From contig NZ_LMLR01000010.1 of the NCBI RefSeq assembly GCF_001422645.1, forward strand, positions 392,237 through 456,236: a stretch of DNA of 64,000 nucleotides, written 5' to 3'. This stretch comes from Arthrobacter sp. Leaf69. GTDB taxonomy: Bacteria > Actinomycetota > Actinomycetes > Actinomycetales > Micrococcaceae. Below are positions 33,512 through 42,458 of the stretch, piece by piece. The notes beneath the pieces are model-generated. The model ran no database searches. It saw only the letters and a program-made list of their open reading frames with translations, and was not told where the DNA came from. The translations under genes and the position numbers were made by a program. Position 1 is the first letter of the stretch; each line of letters opens with the position of its first letter.

Positions 33512-34315
33512 GTGTTCGCCGAGGAACGCCAACAGTTGATTGTTGGGCTCATCACTGCCAGTGGCCGCGCCAGCGTCACGGACCTCGCCGAGCGCTTCAG
33601 CATCACCACCGAGACGGTCCGCCGGGATCTCGCCGCCCTCGAAGCCGCCGGCAGTGTGCGCCGGGTCCACGGTGGCGCGGTGTCCCCGGACCGCTTCAGC
33701 ACCAACGAGGAGAGCATCCTGGTCCGGACCGACCAGCGGCAGCCGGAAAAGATCCGGATCGCCGAGGCCGCCCTGGCGCTCATCCCGCAGGACGGCACCG
33801 GCAGCGTCCTGATCGACGCCGGATCCACCACCGAGTCCCTCGCGGAGCTCCTGGCCGCCCGGACGGCAGCAACCACCGCGATCTCGGGCCCCGTCCCGGA
33901 GCTCGTGGTCATCACCCACTCCCTGCCCATCGCGGCCAGGCTGTCCGCCGAACCCGGTATCGCCCTGCACCTGCTGGGCGGGAAGGTCCGCGGACTGACC
34001 CAGGCCGCCGTTGGCCAGTCCACCGTCGAAGCCGCCCGCCGGATCCGCCCGGACGTCGCCTTCATTGGCACCAACGGCATCCACGCAGCCTTCGGGCTGA
34101 GCACTCCCGATCCTGAAGAAGCCGCTGTCAAGGCTGCCTTCGTCCAATCAGCACGCCGCATAGTGGTGTTGGCTGATTCCTCTAAGCTGGACGCCGAAAC
34201 CCTGGTCCAGTTCGCCTCGTTGAAAGATCTGGACACCTTGATCACTGACACGAAACCCAGCCCGGACCTGGCCGACGCCCTCGCGGACGCCGGAGTGGAG
34301 GTGGTGGTCGCATGA
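33512..34315 (+). CDS. fruR: DeoR-family repressor of the fructose operon
   Basis: A 267-residue protein with GTG at 33512 and AAGGAG upstream. The N-terminal helix-turn-helix (about residues 5-57) reads RQQLIVGLITASGRASVTDLAERFSITTETVRRDLAALE, then VRRVHGGAV, diagnostic of the DeoR family. The C-terminal sugar-phosphate-sensing domain has GSVLIDAGSTTESLAELL and RPDVAFIGTNGIHAAFGLSTPDPEEAAVK. It overlaps fruK by 4 bp (ATGA). It probably represses the operon until fructose 1-phosphate accumulates. Confidence 0.92.
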   Translation: MFAEERQQLIVGLITASGRASVTDLAERFSITTETVRRDLAALEAAGSVRRVHGGAVSPDRFSTNEESILVRTDQRQPEKIRIAEAALALIPQDGTGSVLIDAGSTTESLAELLAARTAATTAISGPVPELVVITHSLPIAARLSAEPGIALHLLGGKVRGLTQAAVGQSTVEAARRIRPDVAFIGTNGIHAAFGLSTPDPEEAAVKAAFVQSARRIVVLADSSKLDAETLVQFASLKDLDTLITDTKPSPDLADALADAGVEVVVA

Positions 34316-35298
34316 TCGTCACCCTGACCGCCAACCCGAGCCTGGACCGCACCGTGGCGTTGCCTGGACCCCTGCTCCGCGGCGAAGTCCAGCGGGCCGT
34401 CTCCGTCCGGCAGGAATCCGGCGGCAAGGGAGTCAACGTCTCCCGCGCCCTCGTCGCCTCCGGCATGACAACAGTCGCCGTGCTCCCCGGAGCCGAAGCG
34501 GACCCCGTCCTCGCCGGGCTCCGGGCAGGCGACGTCCCCTTCGCCGCCCTCCCGATCGGCGAGCCGCTGCGCAGCAACGTGGCGCTCACCGAGCCCGGCG
34601 GCGTCACCACCAAAATCAACGAACCCGGCCCGGTTCTCAGCGCGGACCAGCAGGAAGCCCTGATCGGGCTGCTGCTGGACCGCTCCCGCGGCGCCAGCTG
34701 GGTTGTCCTGGCCGGATCGCTCCCACCCGGGGTCCCGGCCGACTTCTACGCCACCGTCACCCGGCGGCTGCGCTCCATGGATCACGGCAATGAGGCTCCC
34801 CTCATCGCCGTCGATTCCTCCGGCGAACCGCTCGCCGCCGCGATCTCCGGCGATGCGCTGGGGAAACCGGATCTCCTTAAACCCAACGCCGAGGAACTGG
34901 TGGAACTGGCCGCCGCAGCCGGATTCGCCACCAACAAGTCCGCCGAGGAACTCGAAGCGGATCCGGAGGCAGCCGCGGTGGCCGCCGCCGCCGTCGTGCG
35001 TTCCGGGGTGGGTGCCGTGCTGGCAACACTCGGGTCCAAGGGTGCGGTGCTTGTGACGGCCGACGGCGCGTGGCTGGCCACGCATCCGCCGGTCACTGCG
35101 GTGAGCACGGTAGGCGCCGGCGATTCCTCGCTGGCCGGCTACCTGCTCGCCTCCGGCCAGGGCGCCGCCCCGGCCGATTGCCTCCGTCAGGCCGTGGCCC
35201 ACGGTGCCGCCGCCGCTTCCCTGCCGGGCTCCACAGTCCCGGCAGTCCACCAAACCACCCCCGATGCCGTAACCATCACGGCCCTCCGGAAGGATTGA
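34312..35298 (+). CDS. fruK: 1-phosphofructokinase
   Basis: A 328-residue PfkB-family kinase. MIVTLTANPSLDRTVALPGPLLRGEVQRA is the typical 1-phosphofructokinase start, and SGGKGVNVSRALVASG (about residues 37-52) is the substrate-binding part. VLAGSLPPGVPADFY is central, and VSTVGAGDSSLAGYLLA (about 264-280) has the catalytic Asp and the anion hole. It phosphorylates fructose 1-phosphate, the product of the PTS, to fructose 1,6-bisphosphate. Coupled to fruR by overlap, it ends 2 bp before the transporter start. Confidence 0.94.
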   Translation: MIVTLTANPSLDRTVALPGPLLRGEVQRAVSVRQESGGKGVNVSRALVASGMTTVAVLPGAEADPVLAGLRAGDVPFAALPIGEPLRSNVALTEPGGVTTKINEPGPVLSADQQEALIGLLLDRSRGASWVVLAGSLPPGVPADFYATVTRRLRSMDHGNEAPLIAVDSSGEPLAAAISGDALGKPDLLKPNAEELVELAAAAGFATNKSAEELEADPEAAAVAAAAVVRSGVGAVLATLGSKGAVLVTADGAWLATHPPVTAVSTVGAGDSSLAGYLLASGQGAAPADCLRQAVAHGAAAASLPGSTVPAVHQTTPDAVTITALRKD

Positions 35299-35300
35299 CA

Positions 35301-37364
35301 GTGACTCAGCTCATTACTACCGAACTGGTCGAGCTCGACCAGAACCTGGGCAGCTCGCCCGAGGACGTGATCCGGCACCTGGCAGGCAAAGTTGCAGCCA
35401 ACGGCCGCGCCACAGAAGTTGAAGGCCTCTTCGCCGACGCCTTCGCCCGTGAATCCAAGACCGCCACCGGCGTCCCGGGCGGCATCGCCATCCCGCATTG
35501 CCGCTCGACGGCGGTCACCGAACCGACGCTCGTAATGGCCCGGCTCTCCCAGCCGGTGGACTTTGGCGCCAAGGACGGTCCCGCGGACCTGATCTTCTTC
35601 ATCGCGGCCCCCGAAGGCGCGGACCAGGAGCACCTCAAGCTACTCTCCAAGCTGGCCCGCTCCCTGATCAAAAAAGACTTCACCGCGGCCCTGCGCGCCG
35701 CCGGCTCCGAGGCCGAGGTGGTTGAGCTCGTGGAAGGCGCCCTCGCGGACAAGCCGGCGGCGGCGCCGGCGGCAGCTGCCGCCACCGGCGTCACTGCGGG
35801 CGCAACCGCCGACGCAAACGGCGAACCGGCCCCCTCCGAAGCGGCCCGTCCCAAGCGCCTGGTCGCCGTCACCGCGTGCCCCACCGGCATCGCCCACACC
35901 TACATGGCCGCCGATTCGCTTGTGGCCGCGGCAAAGGAAGTCGGCGTCGACCTGCAGGTGGAGACGCAGGGGTCCTCCGGCGCCAAGGCGCTGGACCCCG
36001 CCGTGATCGCCGCCGCCGACGCCGTGATCTTCGCCGTGGACGTGGATGTGCGCGGCAAGGAGCGTTTCGCCGGCAAGCCGGTCATCAACGCGCCGGTCAA
36101 GCGTGGCATCGACGAGCCGGACAAGATGGTTCAGGAGGCCCTCGCCGCTGCGGACAACCCCAACGCCCGCCGCGTCCCGCACTTCGGTGAGGACCAGGCG
36201 CAGCAGGAGGCCGAGGAGAAGGGCGAGCACTTCGGCACCAGACTGAAGAAGGCGCTGCTCACGGGCGTCAGCTACATGATCCCGTTCGTGGCAGGCGGCG
36301 GCCTGCTGATCGCCCTCGGCTTCCTGTTGGGCGGTTATGACATCACCGCTTTCGCGGACAAGATCCTGGCGGAGAACAGCCTCACCAATCTGCCGACCGA
36401 ATACCCGGAACTCGCCTGGGGCCCGCTGGGCGCCTACCTGGGTGCCGTGATGTTCAAGATCGGCGCCCTGTCACTGGGCTTCCTCGTCCCTGCACTGTCC
36501 GGCTACATCGCGTACGCCCTCGCTGACCGGCCCGGCATTGCCCCGGGCTTCGTCGCCGGCGCCGTTGCCGTCTTTATGGGTGCCGGATTCATTGGTGGCA
36601 TTGTGGGCGGCCTGATCGCCGGCTATGTGGCACACGCGATCGGAAAGCTCAATGTGGCCCGCTGGCTGCGCGGCCTGATGCCGGTGGTTATTATCCCGCT
36701 CGTGGCATCGTTCGTGGCATCGGGCATTCTGTTCGTTTTCCTGGGCGCCTACATTGCCTCGATCACCGCCGGGCTCAACAACTTCCTTGCCGGCCTCACC
36801 GGCGCCAGCGCCATCGCCCTCGGCGTCATCCTGGGCCTGATGATGTGCTTCGACCTCGGCGGACCGGTCAACAAGGTTGCTTACTCCTTCGCCGTCGCCG
36901 GCCTCGGCGCCGCCTCTGTCGCCAACCAGGCCCCGTGGCAGATCATGGCAGCCGTCATGGCCGCCGGCATGGTCCCGCCGCTGGCCATGGCACTCGCCTC
37001 CACCGTGCTGAACAAGAAGCTCTTCAGCCTGGCAGAGCAGGAAAACGGCAAGGCGGCCTGGCTGCTGGGAGCGTCCTTCATCTCCGAAGGCGCCATCCCG
37101 TTCGCCGCCGCGGACCCGCTCCGCGTCATCCCCGCCAGCATGCTCGGCGGCGCCGTGACGGGCGCCATCTCCATGGCAGCCGGGGTGGGATCGAAGGCCC
37201 CGCACGGCGGAATCTTCGTCTTCTTCGCGATCGACAACTTCCTGATGTTCGTTGTCGCCATCGCAGCCGGAACCGTCGTCACGGCCTTCGCAATCATCGG
37301 GCTCAAGCGCTACGCAGTCAAGAAGCCGGTTGATACGGTGGAACAGGTTCCCGTAGCCGCCTGA
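35301..37364 (+). CDS. fruA: PTS fructose transporter, fused IIA-IIB-IIC
   Basis: A 687-residue fusion from the GTG at 35301; the frame is open further back through fruK, but residues there are not PTS-like. IIA (1-~150) has the phosphoryl-accepting His66 in GIAIPHCRST. An Ala/Pro linker leads to IIB (~185-290) with Cys193 in VTACPTGIAHTYMAADSL. IIC (~310-670) has about nine membrane segments, starting with KKALLTGVSYMIPFVAGGGLLIALGF and including GAIPFAAADPLRVIP. It imports fructose with phosphorylation at C1. It lies between fruK and the HPr gene. Confidence 0.94.
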   Translation: MTQLITTELVELDQNLGSSPEDVIRHLAGKVAANGRATEVEGLFADAFARESKTATGVPGGIAIPHCRSTAVTEPTLVMARLSQPVDFGAKDGPADLIFFIAAPEGADQEHLKLLSKLARSLIKKDFTAALRAAGSEAEVVELVEGALADKPAAAPAAAAATGVTAGATADANGEPAPSEAARPKRLVAVTACPTGIAHTYMAADSLVAAAKEVGVDLQVETQGSSGAKALDPAVIAAADAVIFAVDVDVRGKERFAGKPVINAPVKRGIDEPDKMVQEALAAADNPNARRVPHFGEDQAQQEAEEKGEHFGTRLKKALLTGVSYMIPFVAGGGLLIALGFLLGGYDITAFADKILAENSLTNLPTEYPELAWGPLGAYLGAVMFKIGALSLGFLVPALSGYIAYALADRPGIAPGFVAGAVAVFMGAGFIGGIVGGLIAGYVAHAIGKLNVARWLRGLMPVVIIPLVASFVASGILFVFLGAYIASITAGLNNFLAGLTGASAIALGVILGLMMCFDLGGPVNKVAYSFAVAGLGAASVANQAPWQIMAAVMAAGMVPPLAMALASTVLNKKLFSLAEQENGKAAWLLGASFISEGAIPFAAADPLRVIPASMLGGAVTGAISMAAGVGSKAPHGGIFVFFAIDNFLMFVVAIAAGTVVTAFAIIGLKRYAVKKPVDTVEQVPVAA

Positions 37365-37421
37365 GCCGTCCAGAAAAACCTTCCTGGCTGATATTCCCCA
37401 AGCTGAAACCAAGGAGCAACA

Positions 37422-37700
37422 ATGACCGAACGTAACGCCACCATTGCCAGCCGCGTCGGGCTGCACGCCCGACCGGCCGCGATCTTTGCCGAGGCTGCAG
37501 GCGAGTTCGATCTCGAAATCACCATTGCCCGCCTGGGCGAACCCGTTGACGAGGCCATGGATGCCGCAAGCATCCTGTCCCTCATGAGCCTGGGCGCGTC
37601 CCACGGCGAAGTTGTGGTGCTGCGCGCCGAGGGCGATGGCGCCGACGCCGCCCTGGAGCGTCTGGTCCAGATCCTCGAAACGGACCACGACGCCGAATAG
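37422..37700 (+). CDS. ptsH: Phosphocarrier protein HPr
   Basis: A 92-residue protein. The active-site His15 lies in SRVGLHARPAA, and a serine near residue 50 in DAASILSLMSLGASHGE corresponds to the regulatory Ser46 region of HPr. It carries phosphate from enzyme I to IIA domains in the cytoplasm. An AAGGAG site precedes the ATG, 57 bp after fruA, so it closes the fructose operon. Enzyme I is not in the window. A strong terminator follows. Confidence 0.93.
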   Translation: MTERNATIASRVGLHARPAAIFAEAAGEFDLEITIARLGEPVDEAMDAASILSLMSLGASHGEVVVLRAEGDGADAALERLVQILETDHDAE

Positions 37701-37733
37701 CGTCACCGTCCGGCGACGCTGCCACCGGCTCCG

Positions 37734-37771
37734 AGGCCCGGTCGAACCCTGAAGAGGGTGCGGCCGGGCTT
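37734..37771 (+). terminator. Terminator of the fructose operon
   Basis: Arms 37734-37750 and 37755-37771 (17 nt each) pair with one mismatch and two G-U pairs around a GAAG tetraloop. The element is 33 bp after the HPr stop. The tail is CTGCGTTCC rather than a T-run, as is common in high-GC actinobacteria. Confidence 0.65.
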
Positions 37772-37924
37772 CTGCGTTCCGGCACCCTCGGGGGGTTCCC
37801 GGGAAATTCCTCAGCAAACTTAGTAACTGCTTGTCACGGCCCGGCCGCGCCGCTAGTTTGGAAACCACGGCACCACCACCCGTGGGCTGCCGCAGGACCA
37901 GTTCCCGGCCGAAGGAGACGCCCC

Positions 37925-38425
37925 GTGGCAACCGTGCAGCACAGCATTGAAGTCGACGTTCCCGTGTCCACCGCGTACAACCAATGGACCCAGTTCGAAA
38001 CCTTTCCCGAGTTCATGAAAGGGGTCGCGGCCGTCGAACAGATCGACGAGACCTCCCTCCAGTTCCGCACCGACATCGCCGGCGTCCGTCGCGAATACTT
38101 CGCCCAGATCACCGAGCAGACGCCCGACCGGAAAATCGCTTGGGTCAGCACGGACAAGCCGCGCAACGCCGGGACCGTGACGTTCGAACCCCTCGGTGCC
38201 GAGCGCGCCCGGGTCAACGTGGAACTGGAGTGGGAGCCCGAGGGGCTCATGGAAAAGGCCGGCTCGGCCGTCGGTGCGGACAGCCGCCAGGTCACCGCGG
38301 ACCTCGGCCGCTTCAAAGAGTTCATCGAATCCCGCGGCATCGAAACCGGCGAATGGCGGTCCTCGGTGGCCCGGGGCGAAGTGGAAGACACCACCGGCGG
38401 CCCCTACATCCAGCCAGGGAGGTAG
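37925..38425 (+). CDS. SRPBCC-fold (polyketide cyclase/dehydrase-like) protein
   Basis: A 166-residue protein starting with GTG after GAAGGAG. The N-terminus TVQHSIEVDVPVSTAYNQWTQFETFPEFMKGVAAVEQID is the START/SRPBCC pattern: first strand, helix with the YNQW-x(n)-FPEF-M motif, and second strand. The family has a deep hydrophobic pocket and binds lipids or aromatic ligands; this subgroup has no known ligand. The GTG of the next gene starts 2 bp after its stop, so it is cotranscribed with the SAP-like protein gene. Confidence 0.82.
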   Translation: MATVQHSIEVDVPVSTAYNQWTQFETFPEFMKGVAAVEQIDETSLQFRTDIAGVRREYFAQITEQTPDRKIAWVSTDKPRNAGTVTFEPLGAERARVNVELEWEPEGLMEKAGSAVGADSRQVTADLGRFKEFIESRGIETGEWRSSVARGEVEDTTGGPYIQPGR

Positions 38426-38427
38426 CC

Positions 38428-38715
38428 GTGCCCACGAAAAAGAACGGCCCGCGGGGCGCCGAAAGCCCCAGCATCAAGGATCCGGAACTCTACGAAGAGC
38501 TGCTGGAGGACGGGGCGTCGAAGCAGAAGGCCGCCCGCATCTCCAACGCCGCCGCCAAGAAGGGCCGGTCGGCCGTGGGCCGCAAGGGCGGGAATGCCGG
38601 TGACTACGAGGACTGGACCGTCCCCCAGTTGAAGGCGCGCGCCAAGGAGATCGGCCTCAAAGGCTACTCGGCGAAGAAGAAAAGCGAGCTCATTTCCGCG
38701 CTCAGGAACTCCTGA
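38428..38715 (+). CDS. Small basic protein with SAP/Rho_N-like C-terminal domain
   Basis: A 95-residue protein with GTG at 38428 and GGGAGG upstream. Residues ~10-50 are a charged helical region (KDPELYEELLEDGASKQKAARISNAAAKKG). Residues ~62-95 read WTVPQLKARAKEIGLKGYSAKKKSELISALRN, a helix-extended-helix SAP or Rho N-terminal type motif that binds nucleic acid. It is overall basic and Lys-rich. It is convergent with the Ku gene 32 bp away. I recall a DUF7218-like family in actinobacteria, of uncertain function. A role with Ku/LigD is inferred only from position. Confidence 0.78.
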   Translation: MPTKKNGPRGAESPSIKDPELYEELLEDGASKQKAARISNAAAKKGRSAVGRKGGNAGDYEDWTVPQLKARAKEIGLKGYSAKKKSELISALRNS

Positions 38716-38747
38716 TCCCGGTGGCCGCCGGCCGGACCGGCTCCCGC

Positions 38748-39788
38748 TCAGGCCTCCTTGCGTGCGGCCCCATCGGCAGTCTTCGCGGCGGCAGCCTTCG
38801 GGGATGCCTTCGTGCCGCCGGTTTTCGCGGTGGTTTTGGCGGTGGTTTTCGTGCCGGCTTTGGGAGCGGCCCGGGAGGCCGACTTGGGCGCGGCCTTGGC
38901 CGCCGTCGACTTCGCGGCGGGCCTGGCGGCGGATTTGGCAGTGGATCCGGCGGTGGGCTTCCCGGTGGATTTGGCGGAGTCCGCTCCGGACACTGCCCCT
39001 CCCCCGCGTTTCTTCTCCAGGCTCCGCTTGAGCGCCTCCATCAGGTCGATCACCTCGCCACTGCCGGCCTCGGCCGCCGCGACGCCGAAGGTCTCCTCGG
39101 TGTCCAGGGACTCCCCCTTCTCCAGCTTCGCCTCGATGAGCTGGCGCAGCTGCAGCTGGTAGTCGTCGGTGAACTGGTCCGGCTCGAAGTCCGCCGCCAT
39201 CGAGTCCACCAGCGCCGCGGACATCTCGCGTTCCTGCGCGGAGATGCGGATGGTGGTTTCGAGCGCGGGGAAGCTGGCCTCCCGTACCTCGTCGGCCCAG
39301 AGCAACGACTGCAGGACCAGGACGTCTCCGCGGATCCGCAGGGCCCCCAGCCGGGTCTTGTCCCGCAAGGCGAACTGGACGATGGCCACCCGGTCGGTGT
39401 CCTCCAGCGCCCGCCGCAGCAGCACATAGGCCTTGGGCGACTTGGAGTCGGGCTCAAGGTAGTAGCTCTTCTCGAACGTCATCGGGTCCAGCTGCTCGGC
39501 CGGCACGAACTGCACCACGTCAATCTCGTGGCTGTTCTCGGCCGGGATGGACTTCAGCTCCTCGCGGCTGAGGACCACCGTCCGCCCGTCGTCCTCGTAG
39601 GCCTTGTCGATGTCCTCGTAGTCCACGATCTTGCTGCAGACCTCGCAGCGGCGCTGGTACCGGATCCGTCCGCCGTCGGCATTGTGGACCTGGTGGAGGC
39701 TGATGTCGTGGTCTTCGGTCGCGCTATAGACCTTGACGGGCACGTTGACCAGCCCGAACGCTATCGCGCCTTTCCAGATGGCTCTCAT
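38748..39788 (-). CDS. ku: Ku protein (non-homologous end joining)
   Basis: A 346-residue protein. The core MRAIWKGAIAFGLVNVPVKVYSATEDHDISLHQVH and the zinc-ribbon-like RIRYQRRCEVCSKIVDYEDI (about residues 41-60) are diagnostic of bacterial Ku. Residues ~65-250 form the DNA-encircling beta-barrel domain. After ~265 the tail is low-complexity Ala/Lys/Thr-rich (TAKSAARPAAKSTAAKA), as in actinobacterial Ku with extended C-termini that bind DNA. It binds broken ends and recruits LigD. The gene is divergent from ligD with a 40-bp gap. Confidence 0.95.
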   Translation of the reverse strand: MRAIWKGAIAFGLVNVPVKVYSATEDHDISLHQVHNADGGRIRYQRRCEVCSKIVDYEDIDKAYEDDGRTVVLSREELKSIPAENSHEIDVVQFVPAEQLDPMTFEKSYYLEPDSKSPKAYVLLRRALEDTDRVAIVQFALRDKTRLGALRIRGDVLVLQSLLWADEVREASFPALETTIRISAQEREMSAALVDSMAADFEPDQFTDDYQLQLRQLIEAKLEKGESLDTEETFGVAAAEAGSGEVIDLMEALKRSLEKKRGGGAVSGADSAKSTGKPTAGSTAKSAARPAAKSTAAKAAPKSASRAAPKAGTKTTAKTTAKTGGTKASPKAAAAKTADGAARKEA

Positions 39789-39828
39789 GGATCAAGTGAA
39801 CATCACAGTTGCAGGCAGGTGAAGACCT

Positions 39829-42354
39829 TTGACTGAAACCACGCCGGCCGGCGGCAGGGAGCGTGTCCGGGTTGCCGGCCGCGAAATGGTTATCACCAAC
39901 CTGGACAAGGTCATGTATCCGGAGACGGGCACCACGAAGGCCGACGTCCTGGCCTATTACGCCGCGGTGGCGCCGGTCCTGATTCCGGCTGCGGCGAACC
40001 GCCTGGCCACCCGGAAACGCTGGGTGCACGGCGTCGGGACCGCCGATGCCCCTGGCGAGATGTTCTTCCAGAAGAACCTGGACCATTCGACGCCGGGGTG
40101 GGTGCCGCGGGCGTCCATCACCCACAAGGACCGCACCATCCAGTACCCGCTGGTCAATGATCCGGCCACCCTGGCCTGGCTCGCCCAGATCGCGGCCCTC
40201 GAGATCCATGTCCCTCAGTGGCGCGTGGATTCCCACGGCAACCAGATGCCTCCGGACCGGCTGGTGCTGGATCTGGATCCAGGCGAAGGGGCCGGGCTGG
40301 CCGAATGTGTTGAGGTGGCGAAGCTCGCCCGCACCATCCTGGAGGACGTGGGACTGGAGCCCGTACCCGTGACCAGCGGGAGCAAGGGCATCCACCTGTA
40401 CGCCGCGCTCGACGGCACACAGAGCTCGGAGCAGATCTCCGAGTTCGCCCACGAACTGGCACGTTCACTTGAGGCCGACCACCCGGAGCTTGCCGTGAGT
40501 GACATGAAGAAGACGCTGCGCACCGGCAAGGTCCTGGTGGACTGGAGCCAGAACAGCGCCGCAAAGACCACTATCGTGCCCTATTCCCTGCGGGGCCGGC
40601 TCCGGCCCACGGTGGCGGCACCCCGGACCTGGCGCGAACTCAGCTCGCCGTCCCTGCACCAGCTCGACTACCAGGAGGTCCTGCAGCGGGTGAAGTCCGG
40701 CAAAGATCCCTTCGCCGTCATCTCCGGCAAGCGGCCGGGTCCCGACGCGGCGGCAACCGGCGACGCGGCGGCAACCGGCGACGGCGGTGACACCGATCCG
40801 CGGCTGGAGACGTACCGCGCCAAGCGGGACGCGGCGTCCACCCCGGAGCCGTTCACGGCCGAGCGCCACCGTGCAGGCGCAGAAGGAGCGGAACCCGGCG
40901 ACGGCACGCTCCGGGAGAAGTTCGTTATCCAGGAACACCACGCCAGCCGGCTGCACTACGATTTCCGGTTGGAGCGCGACGGCGTGCTGGTGTCCTGGGC
41001 GCTGCCCAAGGGTGTCCCCACGTCCAAGACGAAGAACCACCTCGCGGTCCAGACCGAGGACCACCCGATGGACTACGCCGACTTCGAAGGCACTATCCCC
41101 AAGGACCAGTACGGTGCCGGGACCATCAGCATCTGGGACCACGGGTACTACGAGTGCGAGAAGTGGATCGCGGGCAAGGAAGTGATTGCCACCCTCACCG
41201 GACAGGACGACGGCGGGCTGGGCGGCGCCCGCAGGTTCGCCCTGATCCACACCGGCCGGGGCGACGACCAGTGGCTCATCCATCTGATGGACCCCCTCGC
41301 CGCGAAGGACTCGAAGGCGGGGCGGACCGCCCCGCCGCAGGACGATGAAGCGGATGCCGCCACAGCGCCGGCCGGTGGCCAGCCCGCCACCCTGGTTCCT
41401 GAGGACTTCAAGCCGATGCTGGCCAGCGCCGGGAGTATTTCCGACCTCCCGGACAAGGACTGGCAGTTTGAGCTCAAGTGGGACGGGGTGCGGGCCCTGA
41501 TCGTCGGGGACGCGAAGTCCATCCGACTGATCAGCCGCAACGGCAACGACATGTCCGCCGCGTATCCGGAGCTGACGGACCGCACCTGCTGGCCGGAGCA
41601 GGATTTCATCGCCGACGGCGAGATCATCGCCGTCGGCCCGTCGGGGCGTCCCGACTTCGGGCTGCTGCAGGGGCGGATGAAGCTTACGAGGGCCGCCGAC
41701 GTCGCGAAGGCGCGGGCGTCGACGCCGGTGCGGCTGATGCTGTTCGACCTTCTCGCCGAGCATGGCAAGGACCTCCGCCGGCTCCCGCTCAGCAAGCGCC
41801 GGACCGGGCTGGAAGCGTTTTTCACCCCCTCCGACTGCCCGGTGGAACTCTCCGGGCTGATCGACGGCGATATCCGGCACATCCTGGAAAGTGCCGAGGA
41901 GCTGGGGCTCGAGGGCGTGATGGCCAAGCGCACGGACGGCCGCTACGTCGGGCAGCGCAGCAGGTCCTGGCTCAAGCTCAAGTTCGAGCGCACCCAGGAG
42001 GTGGTGGTCGGCGGCTGGCGGCCGGGCAAGGGCGAGCGCGGGCAGTCCGTGGGCTCGCTCCTGCTGGGGATCCCGGACGGATCCAGGCTGCGCTACGTGG
42101 GACGGGTGGGCAGTGGCTTCAGTGCCCGCGAGCTACTGGAACTGCGCCAGCAGCTCGATGCGCTGCCGCGGAAGACCTCGCCGTTCAGCGACGTGCCGGC
42201 AGCCGACGCCTCGGACGCTCACTGGGTGAGCCCCAGACTGGTCGGCGAGGTCACCTACGGGGAATGGACCGGCAGCGGCAAGCTCCGGCATCCGGTCTGG
42301 CGCGGATGGCGGCTGGATAAGGAGCCGGGGGACGTGGTGGTGGAGGACGGCTGA
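39829..42354 (+). CDS. ligD: LigD: polymerase, phosphoesterase and ATP-dependent ligase
   Basis: An 841-residue protein in the mycobacterial order. Residues ~15-290 are the primase-polymerase domain (LDKVMYPETGTTKADVLAYY, catalytic DLDP near 148). Residues ~360-490 are the phosphoesterase domain (FVIQEHHASRLHYDFRLERDGVLVSWALPKG). Residues ~525-840 are the ligase, with the adenylation Lys in ELKWDG near 549 and LKLKFERTQEVVVGGWRPG in the OB part. The start is TTG at 39829 after AGGTGAAG; a later GTG is possible. A 15-bp tandem repeat near 40747 encodes an AATGD linker. It repairs double-strand breaks with Ku. Confidence 0.95.
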   Translation: MTETTPAGGRERVRVAGREMVITNLDKVMYPETGTTKADVLAYYAAVAPVLIPAAANRLATRKRWVHGVGTADAPGEMFFQKNLDHSTPGWVPRASITHKDRTIQYPLVNDPATLAWLAQIAALEIHVPQWRVDSHGNQMPPDRLVLDLDPGEGAGLAECVEVAKLARTILEDVGLEPVPVTSGSKGIHLYAALDGTQSSEQISEFAHELARSLEADHPELAVSDMKKTLRTGKVLVDWSQNSAAKTTIVPYSLRGRLRPTVAAPRTWRELSSPSLHQLDYQEVLQRVKSGKDPFAVISGKRPGPDAAATGDAAATGDGGDTDPRLETYRAKRDAASTPEPFTAERHRAGAEGAEPGDGTLREKFVIQEHHASRLHYDFRLERDGVLVSWALPKGVPTSKTKNHLAVQTEDHPMDYADFEGTIPKDQYGAGTISIWDHGYYECEKWIAGKEVIATLTGQDDGGLGGARRFALIHTGRGDDQWLIHLMDPLAAKDSKAGRTAPPQDDEADAATAPAGGQPATLVPEDFKPMLASAGSISDLPDKDWQFELKWDGVRALIVGDAKSIRLISRNGNDMSAAYPELTDRTCWPEQDFIADGEIIAVGPSGRPDFGLLQGRMKLTRAADVAKARASTPVRLMLFDLLAEHGKDLRRLPLSKRRTGLEAFFTPSDCPVELSGLIDGDIRHILESAEELGLEGVMAKRTDGRYVGQRSRSWLKLKFERTQEVVVGGWRPGKGERGQSVGSLLLGIPDGSRLRYVGRVGSGFSARELLELRQQLDALPRKTSPFSDVPAADASDAHWVSPRLVGEVTYGEWTGSGKLRHPVWRGWRLDKEPGDVVVEDG

Positions 42355-42365
42355 GGGCAGCGAAA

Positions 42366-42399
42366 AGCCCGGGCCAACCGTTGCGGGTTGACCCGGGCT
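42366..42399 (+). terminator. Hairpin after ligD
   Basis: Arms AGCCCGGGCCAACC (42366-42379) and GGTTGACCCGGGCT (42386-42399) pair over 14 nt with one mismatch. It starts 11 bp after the ligD stop. No T-run follows. Confidence 0.6.
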
Positions 42400-42458
42400 G
42401 ATGCCGACCGGATTAATGCCGCCGGCCTGTAGCGCCGACCCGTGACCGCGGGCGGCGG

